This document shows, piece after piece, positions 5,449 through 12,276 of a stretch of DNA of 12,326 nt. The notes below the pieces were generated by a model. The model had not been told where the DNA came from, made no database searches, and saw only the letters and a program-made list of their open reading frames with translations. The stretch comes from an uncultured bacterium (GTDB taxonomy: Bacteria; Actinomycetota; Coriobacteriia; Coriobacteriales; Coriobacteriaceae): assembly GCA_905214435.1 (NCBI GenBank), contig CAJMMA010000055.1, forward strand, positions 1-12,326, read 5' to 3'. The translations under genes were made by a program, and so were the position numbers. Each line of letters opens with the position of its first letter. The first letter of the stretch is position 1.

Positions 5449-8286
5449 ATGCGAAACTGTCTCAACTCGATAGGATTTCATGTGAAACCTTCCGCCGTCC
5501 TTCGCTTGGCTCTATATCGCACCCTGGCCGTCGCGCTTGCCGCGCTCGCCATACTGAGCGCCGTCATGCCCACCCCAGCCTTTGCCGCCGACTCCGACCA
5601 GCAGGTCAAGACGGTCCGCGTTGGCTGGCTCGTCAACAACAAAGGCTTCCAGGAAGGCACGCCGGGCGAGCGCCTCTCGGGATGGGGCTACGAGTACCTC
5701 CAGACCCTCTCGTATTACACAAAGGGCTGGCAATACGAATACGTTAGCGGCACCTTCTCCGAGCTTATGGACATGCTCGAGGCGGGCGAAATCGACCTCA
5801 TGCCCAACATCTCGTATTCGGCAGAGCGCGAGCAGAAGCTGCTCTTTTCCTCGAACCCCGAGGGCACTGAGCGCTACTACATCTACGCCAGGCCCGATCG
5901 CGACGACCTTGCCAAAGGCGACCCCCAGGCGCTCCAAGGCCTTACCATCGGCTGCAACGCCGGCGTTATGCAAACTATCGTCGGCCAGCAGTGGCTCGCC
6001 GACGAAGGCGTTACCTGCACCTATAAAGAAATCGACACCGGCAGTGCCCTCTTTGAGGCGCTTGCAGACGGCGAGGTCGACGCCGTCATCATGAACGACA
6101 CCATTTCGTCGCCCGATGCGTCACCCATGTTCTACGTAGGCTCGAGCGACTACTATTTTGCCGTTCCCAAAAGCCGCCCTGACCTGATGAACGACATCAA
6201 CGCCGCCATGGCGACCATCGCCCGCGATAACCCGCGCTATAACGAGGAAGTCAAATCGAGTTACTCGACCCAAAACAGTGGCTCGTCATCGCTCACCGGC
6301 ACCGAGACCACCTGGCTCAAAGAAAACGGCAATACCATCACGCTCGGCTATCTTAAAAACCAACTTCCCTACTGTACGCAAAATGACGACGGCGAAATGG
6401 AAGGGTCGCTCGCCTCGCTTGCAACGACGTTGCACGACAAGTTTGGCATTACGGTCAATACAATCGCACTCTCGAACAACAAGCAAATGATCAAAGCCCT
6501 TTCCAACGGAACCATCGATGTCGCCCTGCCGTTGTTTCGCGACTACTGGCTCGCCGAGCAGACAGGGGTCATCCAGTCAAACTCGATGGGAACGGTTTCG
6601 CTGACCGCCATTCACAGTGGCAAAAACCTGAACAGCGACCTTAAGAACATCGCTTGTACAAAGAGCACAATCGTTAACCGTTTTGAGCTCGAAAGTCTCT
6701 TTCCGAACGCAACGGTAACCGAGTATTCGAATGACGGCGAGGTGCTCAAAGCCCTCAATGAGGGGAAGGCACGTTGCATCATTGTCCCCAGCACGCGCCT
6801 GGAAACTCTCCGCGACATCTACGACATCGAGGATTTCGAAACACAGGAACTCACCAACACGGCGCAACTATCGTGTTTAATTTCGCGCGGCAAGCCCGAG
6901 CTGCTGGGAATCATCAATAAGGGCATCGTCAATGCAGGTGAATCGCTCTCTGCAAACAGCTATTTCCCCACATCGTACTCGGCGCAAGAATCGGACACGT
7001 TCCAGTTTTTCTATCGTAACCGCACCGCCATTGCGACTGTTATCATCTGCATCTTGCTCACCAGCATCGCCATCCTTGTCTGGTCGCTTTACCGCGCACA
7101 GGAGGAACGGCAGAAAGCTGATGCCGCCAACGCCGCCAAAACCGCTTTCCTCACGCGCATGAGCCACGACATCCGCACGCCGCTCAACGGCATCCTAGGC
7201 CTTATCGAAATTGAGGAATTGAGAGAAGGCGACATGCAGGTCGCCCGCGAAAGCCGCGCCAAGGCGCGCGTTGCCGCCAATCACCTGCTGTCACTGATTA
7301 ACGACATCCTCGAGATGGGCAGGATCGAGGAGTGCAAAGTGACGCTCGAGCACGAATCATTCAACCTTAAAGAGCTGTGCGACAATGCGCTCGTACTGTG
7401 CAAGCTCCGCGCATCGGACCGCGGCATAACCATGCTCGACACCAGCGAGCCCTACGCTGTCGACCAATATATGATCGGCAGCCCCACCCATATTCGGCAG
7501 ATCCTTGTCAACCTGCTCGACAACAGCATCAAGTACAACAAGCACGGAGGCACCGTCACGTTCTCATCGACCATCAAACCGGTCGACGACGAGCACGCCG
7601 TGTTTTGCTTTAGCGTCTCGGATACCGGCATTGGTATGACGCCCGAGTTTTTGACGCACATTTACGAGCCGTTTGCCCAGGAAGGCGACGATGCGCGTAG
7701 CAAGTTCCAAGGAACCGGCATTGGCATGTCTATCGTCAAATCGCTCATCGATATGATGGGCGGCACGATTGAGATTTCGAGTGAGGTTGGCGCGGGAAGC
7801 ACGTTCAACGTCCAGATACCGCTCGATATCGACAAGAACCCTCAGGCAAAAGAACGTGCGTCCAAGCAGACATACAGTCGCTCGCTTGCCGGCATGAACG
7901 TCCTTTTGGCAGAAGACAACGAGCTCAATGCCGAAATTGCCCAGGCTCTACTCGAAAGCGAAGGCATCGTCGTAACGCGCGCCGCCGACGGCAACAAAGC
8001 AGTCGACCTATACGTTAGTCGTCCCGCCGGCAGCTTCGATGCGATCCTGATGGACATCATGATGCCGGGCATGGATGGCTACGAGGCAACCCGCGCGATT
8101 CGTCTGAGCGAAAAGGCCGATGCAGCCGACATCCCCATCATCGCGCTCACTGCCAACGCCTTCAACGAGGACGCCAAGGCGGCACACGATGCCGGTATGA
8201 ACGCCCATCTGCCCAAACCGCTCGACTTTAACAAGCTCAAAAACATACTCGCCCGCATCAAGAAAAACGGAACTGTTTCGCTATAG
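5449..8286 (+). CDS. Hybrid sensor histidine kinase with tandem periplasmic solute-binding domains and a receiver
   Basis: Large membrane sensor of the BvgS/EvgS style. Order (numbering from the ATG at 5449): signal peptide or N-terminal membrane anchor ending near PAFAA (43-47); first SBP_bac_3-type Venus flytrap (about 54-272); second one (about 296-505); membrane helix (about 527-548); HisKA with H573 in MSHDIRTPLNG; HATPase with N-box NLLDNSIKYN (688-697), G1 DTGIGM (725-730) and G2 GTGIGMS (755-761); receiver with phospho-acceptor D869 in LMDIMMPGMDG and K923 in LPKPLD. It lacks the PAS domain and C-terminal HPt of BvgS, and no response regulator is nearby. Binding of a small solute, perhaps an amino acid, should control autophosphorylation. 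The start is uncertain: GTG at 5482, six bases after AGGA, gives a more compact signal peptide and avoids rare codons such as ATA; the longer form is listed. Confidence 0.93.
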   Translation: MRNCLNSIGFHVKPSAVLRLALYRTLAVALAALAILSAVMPTPAFAADSDQQVKTVRVGWLVNNKGFQEGTPGERLSGWGYEYLQTLSYYTKGWQYEYVSGTFSELMDMLEAGEIDLMPNISYSAEREQKLLFSSNPEGTERYYIYARPDRDDLAKGDPQALQGLTIGCNAGVMQTIVGQQWLADEGVTCTYKEIDTGSALFEALADGEVDAVIMNDTISSPDASPMFYVGSSDYYFAVPKSRPDLMNDINAAMATIARDNPRYNEEVKSSYSTQNSGSSSLTGTETTWLKENGNTITLGYLKNQLPYCTQNDDGEMEGSLASLATTLHDKFGITVNTIALSNNKQMIKALSNGTIDVALPLFRDYWLAEQTGVIQSNSMGTVSLTAIHSGKNLNSDLKNIACTKSTIVNRFELESLFPNATVTEYSNDGEVLKALNEGKARCIIVPSTRLETLRDIYDIEDFETQELTNTAQLSCLISRGKPELLGIINKGIVNAGESLSANSYFPTSYSAQESDTFQFFYRNRTAIATVIICILLTSIAILVWSLYRAQEERQKADAANAAKTAFLTRMSHDIRTPLNGILGLIEIEELREGDMQVARESRAKARVAANHLLSLINDILEMGRIEECKVTLEHESFNLKELCDNALVLCKLRASDRGITMLDTSEPYAVDQYMIGSPTHIRQILVNLLDNSIKYNKHGGTVTFSSTIKPVDDEHAVFCFSVSDTGIGMTPEFLTHIYEPFAQEGDDARSKFQGTGIGMSIVKSLIDMMGGTIEISSEVGAGSTFNVQIPLDIDKNPQAKERASKQTYSRSLAGMNVLLAEDNELNAEIAQALLESEGIVVTRAADGNKAVDLYVSRPAGSFDAILMDIMMPGMDGYEATRAIRLSEKADAADIPIIALTANAFNEDAKAAHDAGMNAHLPKPLDFNKLKNILARIKKNGTVSL

Positions 8287-8328
8287 TTTGCGTTTAACCA
8301 CCATGCACAGCCAGAAAGGAAGCCAACG

Positions 8329-8808
8329 ATGTTTAGGCCCTTACGTCGAAAGAAACGCGCCATCACTGACGAGGAAGCGCGCGAGTTGCTCGCCACCTGT
8401 AAGCGCGGCGTCTTTGCCGTCAACGGCGATGATGGCTACCCCTATGCCATTCCCGTCAACTACTTCTTTGACGCCGAGCACGACAAGATTTATTTCCATG
8501 GCGCCAAGGCCGGCCACAAGGTCGATTCGCTCAGGCGTGACGATAAAGTCTGCTTTACCGTTTACGGCAACGAGTGGTACAAGGACGGCGACTGGGCTCC
8601 TTACGTCATGAGCACTGTGGTCTTTGGCCGTTGCCGCCTGGTAGATGAAGCGCCTGCGTTTATCGAGGACAAAGTCCGCCAGCTCGCGCTTAAGTACTAC
8701 CCTTCTGCCGAAGAAGTCGAGGAAGAAATCGCCAAAGACATCAAGGGCGTCCAACTCTACGAGATTTCAATTGAGCATCTTTGCGGCAAGCAGATTCAGG
8801 AAAAGTAG
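8329..8808 (+). CDS. Pyridoxamine 5'-phosphate oxidase family protein (NimA-like, flavin-binding)
   Basis: Cytoplasmic split-barrel flavoprotein of 159 residues. The N-terminal RRKKRAITDEEARELL (6-21), GYPYAIPVNYFF (36-47), KIYFHGAKAGHKVDSLRR (53-70) and the later STVVFGRCRLV (95-105) follow the pattern of the NimA/PNPOx-like FMN-binding family, with the HGAxxGHK stretch at the usual place. Some members reduce 5-nitroimidazoles to harmless amines, but most are of unknown substrate, so drug resistance is only a possibility. True PdxH activity is unlikely, since the family is shorter than PdxH and differs in its substrate residues. The start ATG follows AAAGGA by eight bases. It lies 42 bases after the sensor kinase with no terminator between, so co-transcription is plausible. 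A long inverted repeat follows within 10 bases. Confidence 0.87.
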   Translation: MFRPLRRKKRAITDEEARELLATCKRGVFAVNGDDGYPYAIPVNYFFDAEHDKIYFHGAKAGHKVDSLRRDDKVCFTVYGNEWYKDGDWAPYVMSTVVFGRCRLVDEAPAFIEDKVRQLALKYYPSAEEVEEEIAKDIKGVQLYEISIEHLCGKQIQEK

Positions 8809-8816
8809 CGAATGCG

Positions 8817-8901
8817 AAAAACGCGCTCGCTACCCTCTGCGCCCCATGCGCCCACGCATTTTGACGGCGTGGGCGCATGGGGCAGCACTCGAATCGAGCG
8901 C
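8817..8901 (-). terminator. Nested perfect inverted repeat, probable terminator of the minus-strand lyase gene
   Basis: GCCCCATGCGCCCACGC (8841-8857) and its exact complement at 8867-8883 form a 17-base-pair stem with a nine-base loop. Outside it, GCGCTCG (8823-8829) pairs with CGAGCGC (8895-8901), separated from the inner stem by 11 bases on each side. Read on the minus strand the outer stem is followed by G and five T (8821-8817), and the repeat starts five bases past the lyase stop, so termination of that gene is likely. On the plus strand no T-run follows, although the stem could still slow transcription from the flavoprotein gene. Confidence 0.7.
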
Positions 8902-8905
8902 CCCC

Positions 8906-10117
8906 CTATACCCCAAAAACGTAGCGGTCCAGGCGCTCACACGCCTCCTTTACCCGCGAAAGGGGCAGTGCCAGATTCACGCGAATGTGGCAGGGCCCGT
9001 GGAACGGGCGGCCGTCCTGATACCCCACGCCCACACGAGCGCCCTCGTCGAGCAGCCACTGAATATCGCGGCCATGCTCGCGGCACCACTCGGTGCAGTC
9101 CAGAAACACCATGTAGGTGCCCTGCGGACGCGAATAGGACACGCCCGCAAAATGCTTGTCCACGTAATTGCAGAAGTAGTCGACGTTGCCCTCGATGACC
9201 TCATTGAGCTCATCAACCCACTCGTAGCCTTGCGGCTGGTAGGCACCGATAAGCGCGTGCATCGAAAGGACGTTCATCTCGTTGTAGTGGGTCTTGTTGG
9301 ACACGGCGCACACGCGGTCGCGCAGCGTCTCGTTATAGATGATGTGGTAGCTGCCGACCAGGCCCGCCAGGTTAAACGTCTTGCTGGGCGCGTAGAGGGC
9401 AACCGTGCGCATGTGGGCGTCCTCGCTCACCGACTGCGTCGGGATATGCTTGTGACCCGACAGGATGATATCGGACCAAATCTCATCCGAGATCACCACG
9501 CAATCGTGCTGACGATAGATGTCCATGGCACGTTCGATCTCGTCGCGCCCCCATACGCGGCCGCAGGGATTGTGCGGCGAGCAGAACACCGCGGCATGGA
9601 TGTGGTTTTGGGCGAGCTTTCGCTCCATGTCCTCAAAGTCCATGCGCCACACGCCCCGATCGTCGAGCTTAAGCGGGCTGTGGACAATGCGATAGCCCGC
9701 GGCTTCGATAGACTTGGTAAAGCCGATGTAGGTGGGACTGTGGACCAGTACCGCATCGCCCGGCTGGACATATGCGCGCAGCGTCGACACGACACCGCCC
9801 AGCACGCCGTTTTCGTAGCCGATATGCTCCGGCGCCAAGCCCTCAACGCCGTTGCGACGGCTTTGCCATTCGATGATGCGGTCGAAGTACTCGTCACGCG
9901 GATTGAAATAGCCAAACATGGGATGCTGGGCGCGCTGAATGATGTGTTCCTGAACCGTGGGCACCGTGGCAAAATTCATATCCGCCACCCACATGGGGAT
10001 GCGGTCGAAGCCCTCGTCGGGTGCGTTCGGAGCCATGTCGGGAATTTCTCCCCAGGAGTCAACGGCAATGGCGTCCATACCGTGGCGGTCGATAAGCGAG
10101 GTAAAGTCGTATTTCAT
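8906..10117 (-). CDS. MalY/PatB-family PLP-dependent aminotransferase (putative cystathionine beta-lyase)
   Basis: Fold-type I PLP enzyme of 403 residues, full length for the family. Visible residues: PMWVADMNF (41-49), the MalY/PatB N-terminal signature; SPTY (127-130); SPHNPCGRVW (180-189) with the cofactor-binding asparagine; SDEIWSD (210-216) with D211 for the pyridine nitrogen; SKTFNLAGL (245-253) with K246 as the Schiff-base lysine; and IRVNLA (378-383) with R379 for the substrate carboxylate. Family members cleave cystathionine or cysteine S-conjugates to homocysteine or thiols, pyruvate and ammonia; MalY also acts as a regulator in E. coli. Methionine biosynthesis or sulfur-amino-acid breakdown is the likely role. 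The start ATG follows GGGAG by about eight bases. It ends at a strong hairpin and lies 112 bases after trmO on the same strand; no promoter in that gap stands out. Confidence 0.92.
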   Translation of the reverse strand: MKYDFTSLIDRHGMDAIAVDSWGEIPDMAPNAPDEGFDRIPMWVADMNFATVPTVQEHIIQRAQHPMFGYFNPRDEYFDRIIEWQSRRNGVEGLAPEHIGYENGVLGGVVSTLRAYVQPGDAVLVHSPTYIGFTKSIEAAGYRIVHSPLKLDDRGVWRMDFEDMERKLAQNHIHAAVFCSPHNPCGRVWGRDEIERAMDIYRQHDCVVISDEIWSDIILSGHKHIPTQSVSEDAHMRTVALYAPSKTFNLAGLVGSYHIIYNETLRDRVCAVSNKTHYNEMNVLSMHALIGAYQPQGYEWVDELNEVIEGNVDYFCNYVDKHFAGVSYSRPQGTYMVFLDCTEWCREHGRDIQWLLDEGARVGVGYQDGRPFHGPCHIRVNLALPLSRVKEACERLDRYVFGV

Positions 10118-10229
10118 GCTGAGCTCCCGTGCAAAGCGGATTGTTTCGGTAGGCGTTATTGTCCACCAGCGTGGGCGGTTTTGGAGCGGAGTTTGGCGCT
10201 TAATTTGACGGGTGCGGACGAATGGCTGG

Positions 10230-10976
10230 TTAGTCTCGCGCGTCGTTGATGGCGGTTATCGTCAACCTGGTTCCGTCGACCGTAAACGATATGTCAAGCC
10301 CAGCGTAAGCCAAATGGTAAACGCGGTTTGGCTCGTGTTTGCTGCCCGCACGGCGCGGATCTTGGCGGAGCACCTCGATCAAGCCGGGGAGCTTTGTGTC
10401 CGGGACCATGTCCCGCAGCGCTTGCGGGAGCTCGACATCGAGCTCTTGCCATGGCGCGTCCTCAATCCAGCCGCCCGTCGCATCCGGGTGACAGTCCGCA
10501 AACGGAATGTAAGGCTTAATGTCGTAGATGGGCGTACCGTCGCGCAGGTCGGCCCCCAGCACATGGATGATGGGACCATCGTCGGTGAGCTCGACACGAT
10601 CAAGCTTGACGCAGGTGAGCCCGATGGGATTAGGGCGAAACGGACTGCGCGTGGCAAACACGCCCACGCGTTCGGCTCCACCCAGACGCGGTGGGCGCAC
10701 GGTTTTCGACCATTTTGCGTTGGTGCCGGACCTGTCCTGCGTTTTGGCATCGGCGGCTATGTCCTTAGCCGTGCCGCCGGGCGTTCCGTTTTCGAAGCAC
10801 CATAGCAGCCATAGGTGAGAGAAGGAGTCCAGACCCTCAACTGCAGCGTTGGAGGCAAATTCCGGCTCAAAGACGATGCGTCCCTGCAGATGGGGCGCCA
10901 AAAAGCTGTTGCGTGGGATGCCGAACTTCTGTGGCAGGTCGGTATGTATGTGTGCAATAGGTTCCATGCCGGTCAT
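10230..10976 (-). CDS. trmO: tRNA (N6-threonylcarbamoyladenosine(37)-N6)-methyltransferase TrmO
   Basis: Cytoplasmic tRNA-modifying enzyme of 248 residues (E. coli TrmO/TsaA/YaeB is about 235). It methylates t6A to m6t6A at position 37 of tRNA for threonine using S-adenosylmethionine. The UPF0066 signature is clear: RPPRLGGAERVGVFATR followed by SPFRPNPIGLT (93-121 region), then YDIKPYIPFAD (151-161 region), and a C-terminal domain with YHLAYAGLDISFTVDG. The N-terminal IAHIHTDLPQKFGIPR fits the family start (GxIxSPxxxKFGxPRQ). No clear Shine-Dalgarno precedes either the ATG at 10976 or the in-frame ATG at 10967, so the message may be leaderless or poorly translated. Divergent from the XRE-TipAS regulator gene across 131 bases and possibly sharing its operator region. 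Confidence 0.93.
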   Translation of the reverse strand: MTGMEPIAHIHTDLPQKFGIPRNSFLAPHLQGRIVFEPEFASNAAVEGLDSFSHLWLLWCFENGTPGGTAKDIAADAKTQDRSGTNAKWSKTVRPPRLGGAERVGVFATRSPFRPNPIGLTCVKLDRVELTDDGPIIHVLGADLRDGTPIYDIKPYIPFADCHPDATGGWIEDAPWQELDVELPQALRDMVPDTKLPGLIEVLRQDPRRAGSKHEPNRVYHLAYAGLDISFTVDGTRLTITAINDARD

Positions 10977-11000
10977 TGTACGGCATGGAGGCGTGGGGTG

Positions 11001-11048
11001 TTGCGCGCAATTCTTCGCCGCGGTCCCCGTCGCGCAACCAACGGTTGC
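11001..11048. promoter_or_regulatory. Two dyads with GCAA/TTGC half-sites, candidate operators
   Basis: TTGCGCGCAA (11001-11010) is a perfect ten-base palindrome. GCAACCAACGGTTGC (11034-11048) is a second dyad with six-base arms, ending directly at the candidate -35 hexamer (11049). The two share half-sites: GTTGCGCG (11000-11007) is also the exact complement of CGCGCAAC (11031-11038). Another GCAAC lies just past the -10 (11082-11086). Repeated half-sites around a promoter next to a regulator gene suggest an autoregulatory operator; this is inference. Confidence 0.45.
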
Positions 11049-11077
11049 TTGGAAGGGTGCCGGCCGCCGCGTATGCT
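11049..11077 (+). promoter_or_regulatory. Sigma-70-type promoter for the XRE-TipAS regulator
   Basis: TTGGAA (11049-11054), a 17-base spacer, then TATGCT (11072-11077) match the consensus hexamers at four of six positions each with ideal spacing. The start codon is 31 bases past the -10, after AAAGGAG (11096-11102) with five bases of spacing. Confidence 0.55.
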
Positions 11078-11107
11078 TAAAGCAACAAACAGCAGAAAGG
11101 AGCCGTC

Positions 11108-11935
11108 ATGGCCTTTGCAGAAAAGCTCATCGCCATCCGCCGCGACAACAATCTCACCCAAGAGCAACTCGCCGCCAAGCTCTTCGTCACACGCCAAGCC
11201 GTCAGCCGTTGGGAACGCGGCGAAGTCACGCCGGGCATCGACATGATGAAGCTCATTGCCGCCATAACCGGAGAACCGCTGTCCCACCTGCTCGAAATGC
11301 CCGAGCACTATTGCCAGAGCTGCGGCATGATACTCACGCCCGACGACTGCGGCACCGATGCTCACGGCGCAACGACCGACCATTACTGCAAGTGGTGCTA
11401 CGACCACGGCAAGTACACCTACGAGACCACGATGGAGGCCATGATTGAGGATTGCGTCCCGCGCCTGGCACAAAACACCGGTATGTCGCTCGACGAAGCC
11501 GTCTCGCTCATGGGCGCCGTGCTGCCGCAATTGGAGCGCTGGCGCACCGTGCAGGAAAACGAGGAGCGCTACGGTGCCGAGGCGCGGGCGCGCTATGGCG
11601 ACGAGGCCGTCGATGCAGCAAACGAGGCACTGCTGGACATGGACCCCGAGACATGGAACGACATGAAGGAACTTGAACGCGCTATTCTGGGCCAGCTCTC
11701 GATCGCCATGGGCGACGGCGAACCGGATGGAAGTGAGGCGCGCAAGCTTGTCGCAATGCACCGTCGATGGATTGGCCTTAACTGGGGACACGAACCCCAA
11801 GACGAAGCATACCTGGGCCTCGCCCACGGCTATCTTGCCGATCAGCGCTTTATCGACTACTACGACAAGCCCTGCGGCGCCGGCGCCACGGCGTTTCTGG
11901 TTCAGGCGATCGAGTCGTCATCGGCTCACGCATAG
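11108..11935 (+). CDS. XRE-family regulator with zinc ribbon and TipAS-type drug-binding domain
   Basis: Predicted cytoplasmic, ligand-responsive DNA-binding protein of 275 residues in three parts. An XRE/Cro helix-turn-helix (about 6-60) shows the typical LTQEQLAAKLFVTRQAVSRWERG. A zinc ribbon (about 68-105) has C69-x2-C72 and C94-x2-C97 in a YCQSCGMIL...YCKWCYDHG frame, like the putative zinc-ribbon family Zn_ribbon_2. The C-terminal part (about 152-271) fits the TipAS antibiotic-recognition domain: EARARYGDEA, SEARKLVAMHRRWI, and LADQRFIDYYDK, each with counterparts in TipA (family knowledge). TipAS domains bind thiopeptides and other bulky antibiotics and are normally fused to MerR-type domains, so an XRE fusion with a zinc ribbon is unusual. 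It has a good promoter, a strong AAAGGAG site and operator-like dyads upstream. Target genes are unknown; the glutaredoxin follows by 51 bases. Confidence 0.88.
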   Translation: MAFAEKLIAIRRDNNLTQEQLAAKLFVTRQAVSRWERGEVTPGIDMMKLIAAITGEPLSHLLEMPEHYCQSCGMILTPDDCGTDAHGATTDHYCKWCYDHGKYTYETTMEAMIEDCVPRLAQNTGMSLDEAVSLMGAVLPQLERWRTVQENEERYGAEARARYGDEAVDAANEALLDMDPETWNDMKELERAILGQLSIAMGDGEPDGSEARKLVAMHRRWIGLNWGHEPQDEAYLGLAHGYLADQRFIDYYDKPCGAGATAFLVQAIESSSAHA

Positions 11936-11954
11936 ACCGCAGCGGCTTTGGGTA

Positions 11955-11982
11955 TTTCAATCGAAACCTCAACCGATTGGAG
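11955..11982 (+). promoter_or_regulatory. Hairpin covering the glutaredoxin Shine-Dalgarno
   Basis: CAATCG (11958-11963) pairs with CGATTG (11974-11979) around a ten-base loop, and the stem extends by T:G, T:A and T:G pairs to 11955-11957 with 11980-11982. The 3' arm contains the GGAG (11979-11982) that serves the ATG at 11987. Formation of the nine-pair stem would hide the ribosome site and could control translation. Confidence 0.45.
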
Positions 11983-11986
11983 ACTT

Positions 11987-12232
11987 ATGGCTACTGATCA
12001 CGAGCTCGTGTTGTACGTTATGACCGGCTGCCCGTATTGCATAAAGGTCAAGCGCTTCCTGGCCGATAACGGCGTGGCCATCCCCGAGCGCAATATCTCG
12101 ACCGACCCCGATGCCGAGCAGACGCTCATCGCCGTCGGCGGCAAGCGCCAGGTCCCCTGCCTATTCATCGACGGTAAACCACTCTACGAATCGAGTGACA
12201 TCATCGCATGGGTACAGGAGAACCTGCTCTAG
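11987..12232 (+). CDS. Glutaredoxin
   Basis: Small thiol-disulfide oxidoreductase of 81 residues with the thioredoxin fold. The dithiol active site CPYC is at 15-18 (TGCPYCIKVKRFL), the cis-proline loop is QVPCLF with P57, and YESSDIIAWV (67-76) matches the glutathione-contact end of the family. An extra cysteine, C58, directly follows the cis-proline. The length suits bacterial Grx3 types. I chose ATG at 11987, with GGAG (11979-11982) four bases upstream; an in-frame TTG at 11948 would add 13 residues, has no better ribosome site and lies over a hairpin. Likely reduces protein or glutathione mixed disulfides; whether the host makes glutathione is not shown, so a partner such as thioredoxin reductase or another thiol is possible. 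Follows the regulator gene closely and could be co-transcribed. Confidence 0.92.
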   Translation: MATDHELVLYVMTGCPYCIKVKRFLADNGVAIPERNISTDPDAEQTLIAVGGKRQVPCLFIDGKPLYESSDIIAWVQENLL

Positions 12233-12276
12233 CACTCATTGGGGACGCACTTAAATGAGTAGTTTCACTCATTGGG
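12233..12276. repeat. Direct repeat and alternative hairpins downstream of the glutaredoxin
   Basis: CACTCATTGGG occurs at 12233-12243 and again at 12266-12276. Between them AATGAGT (12254-12260) is complementary to ACTCATT in both copies (12234-12240 and 12267-12273), giving two mutually exclusive seven-pair stems with loops of 13 and 6 bases. No T-run follows directly, so it is not a clear terminator, although a short TTTT occurs at 12288-12291. The remaining bases to the window end show only short GC-rich dyads and no gene. Confidence 0.6.

Noticed and set aside
8645..10249. A 534-codon plus-strand open frame across the lyase gene
   Set aside because: It lies antisense to a PLP enzyme with all catalytic motifs, overlaps the flavoprotein gene and its product is low-complexity and arginine/histidine-rich; long antisense frames are common in GC-rich DNA.
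10973..11827. A 284-codon minus-strand frame opposite the XRE-TipAS gene
   Set aside because: It covers the promoter and ribosome site of the convincing plus-strand gene and has no domain signature.
11948..11986. TTG start adding 13 residues to the glutaredoxin
   Set aside because: The ATG at 11987 has GGAG four bases upstream and gives the normal family length.
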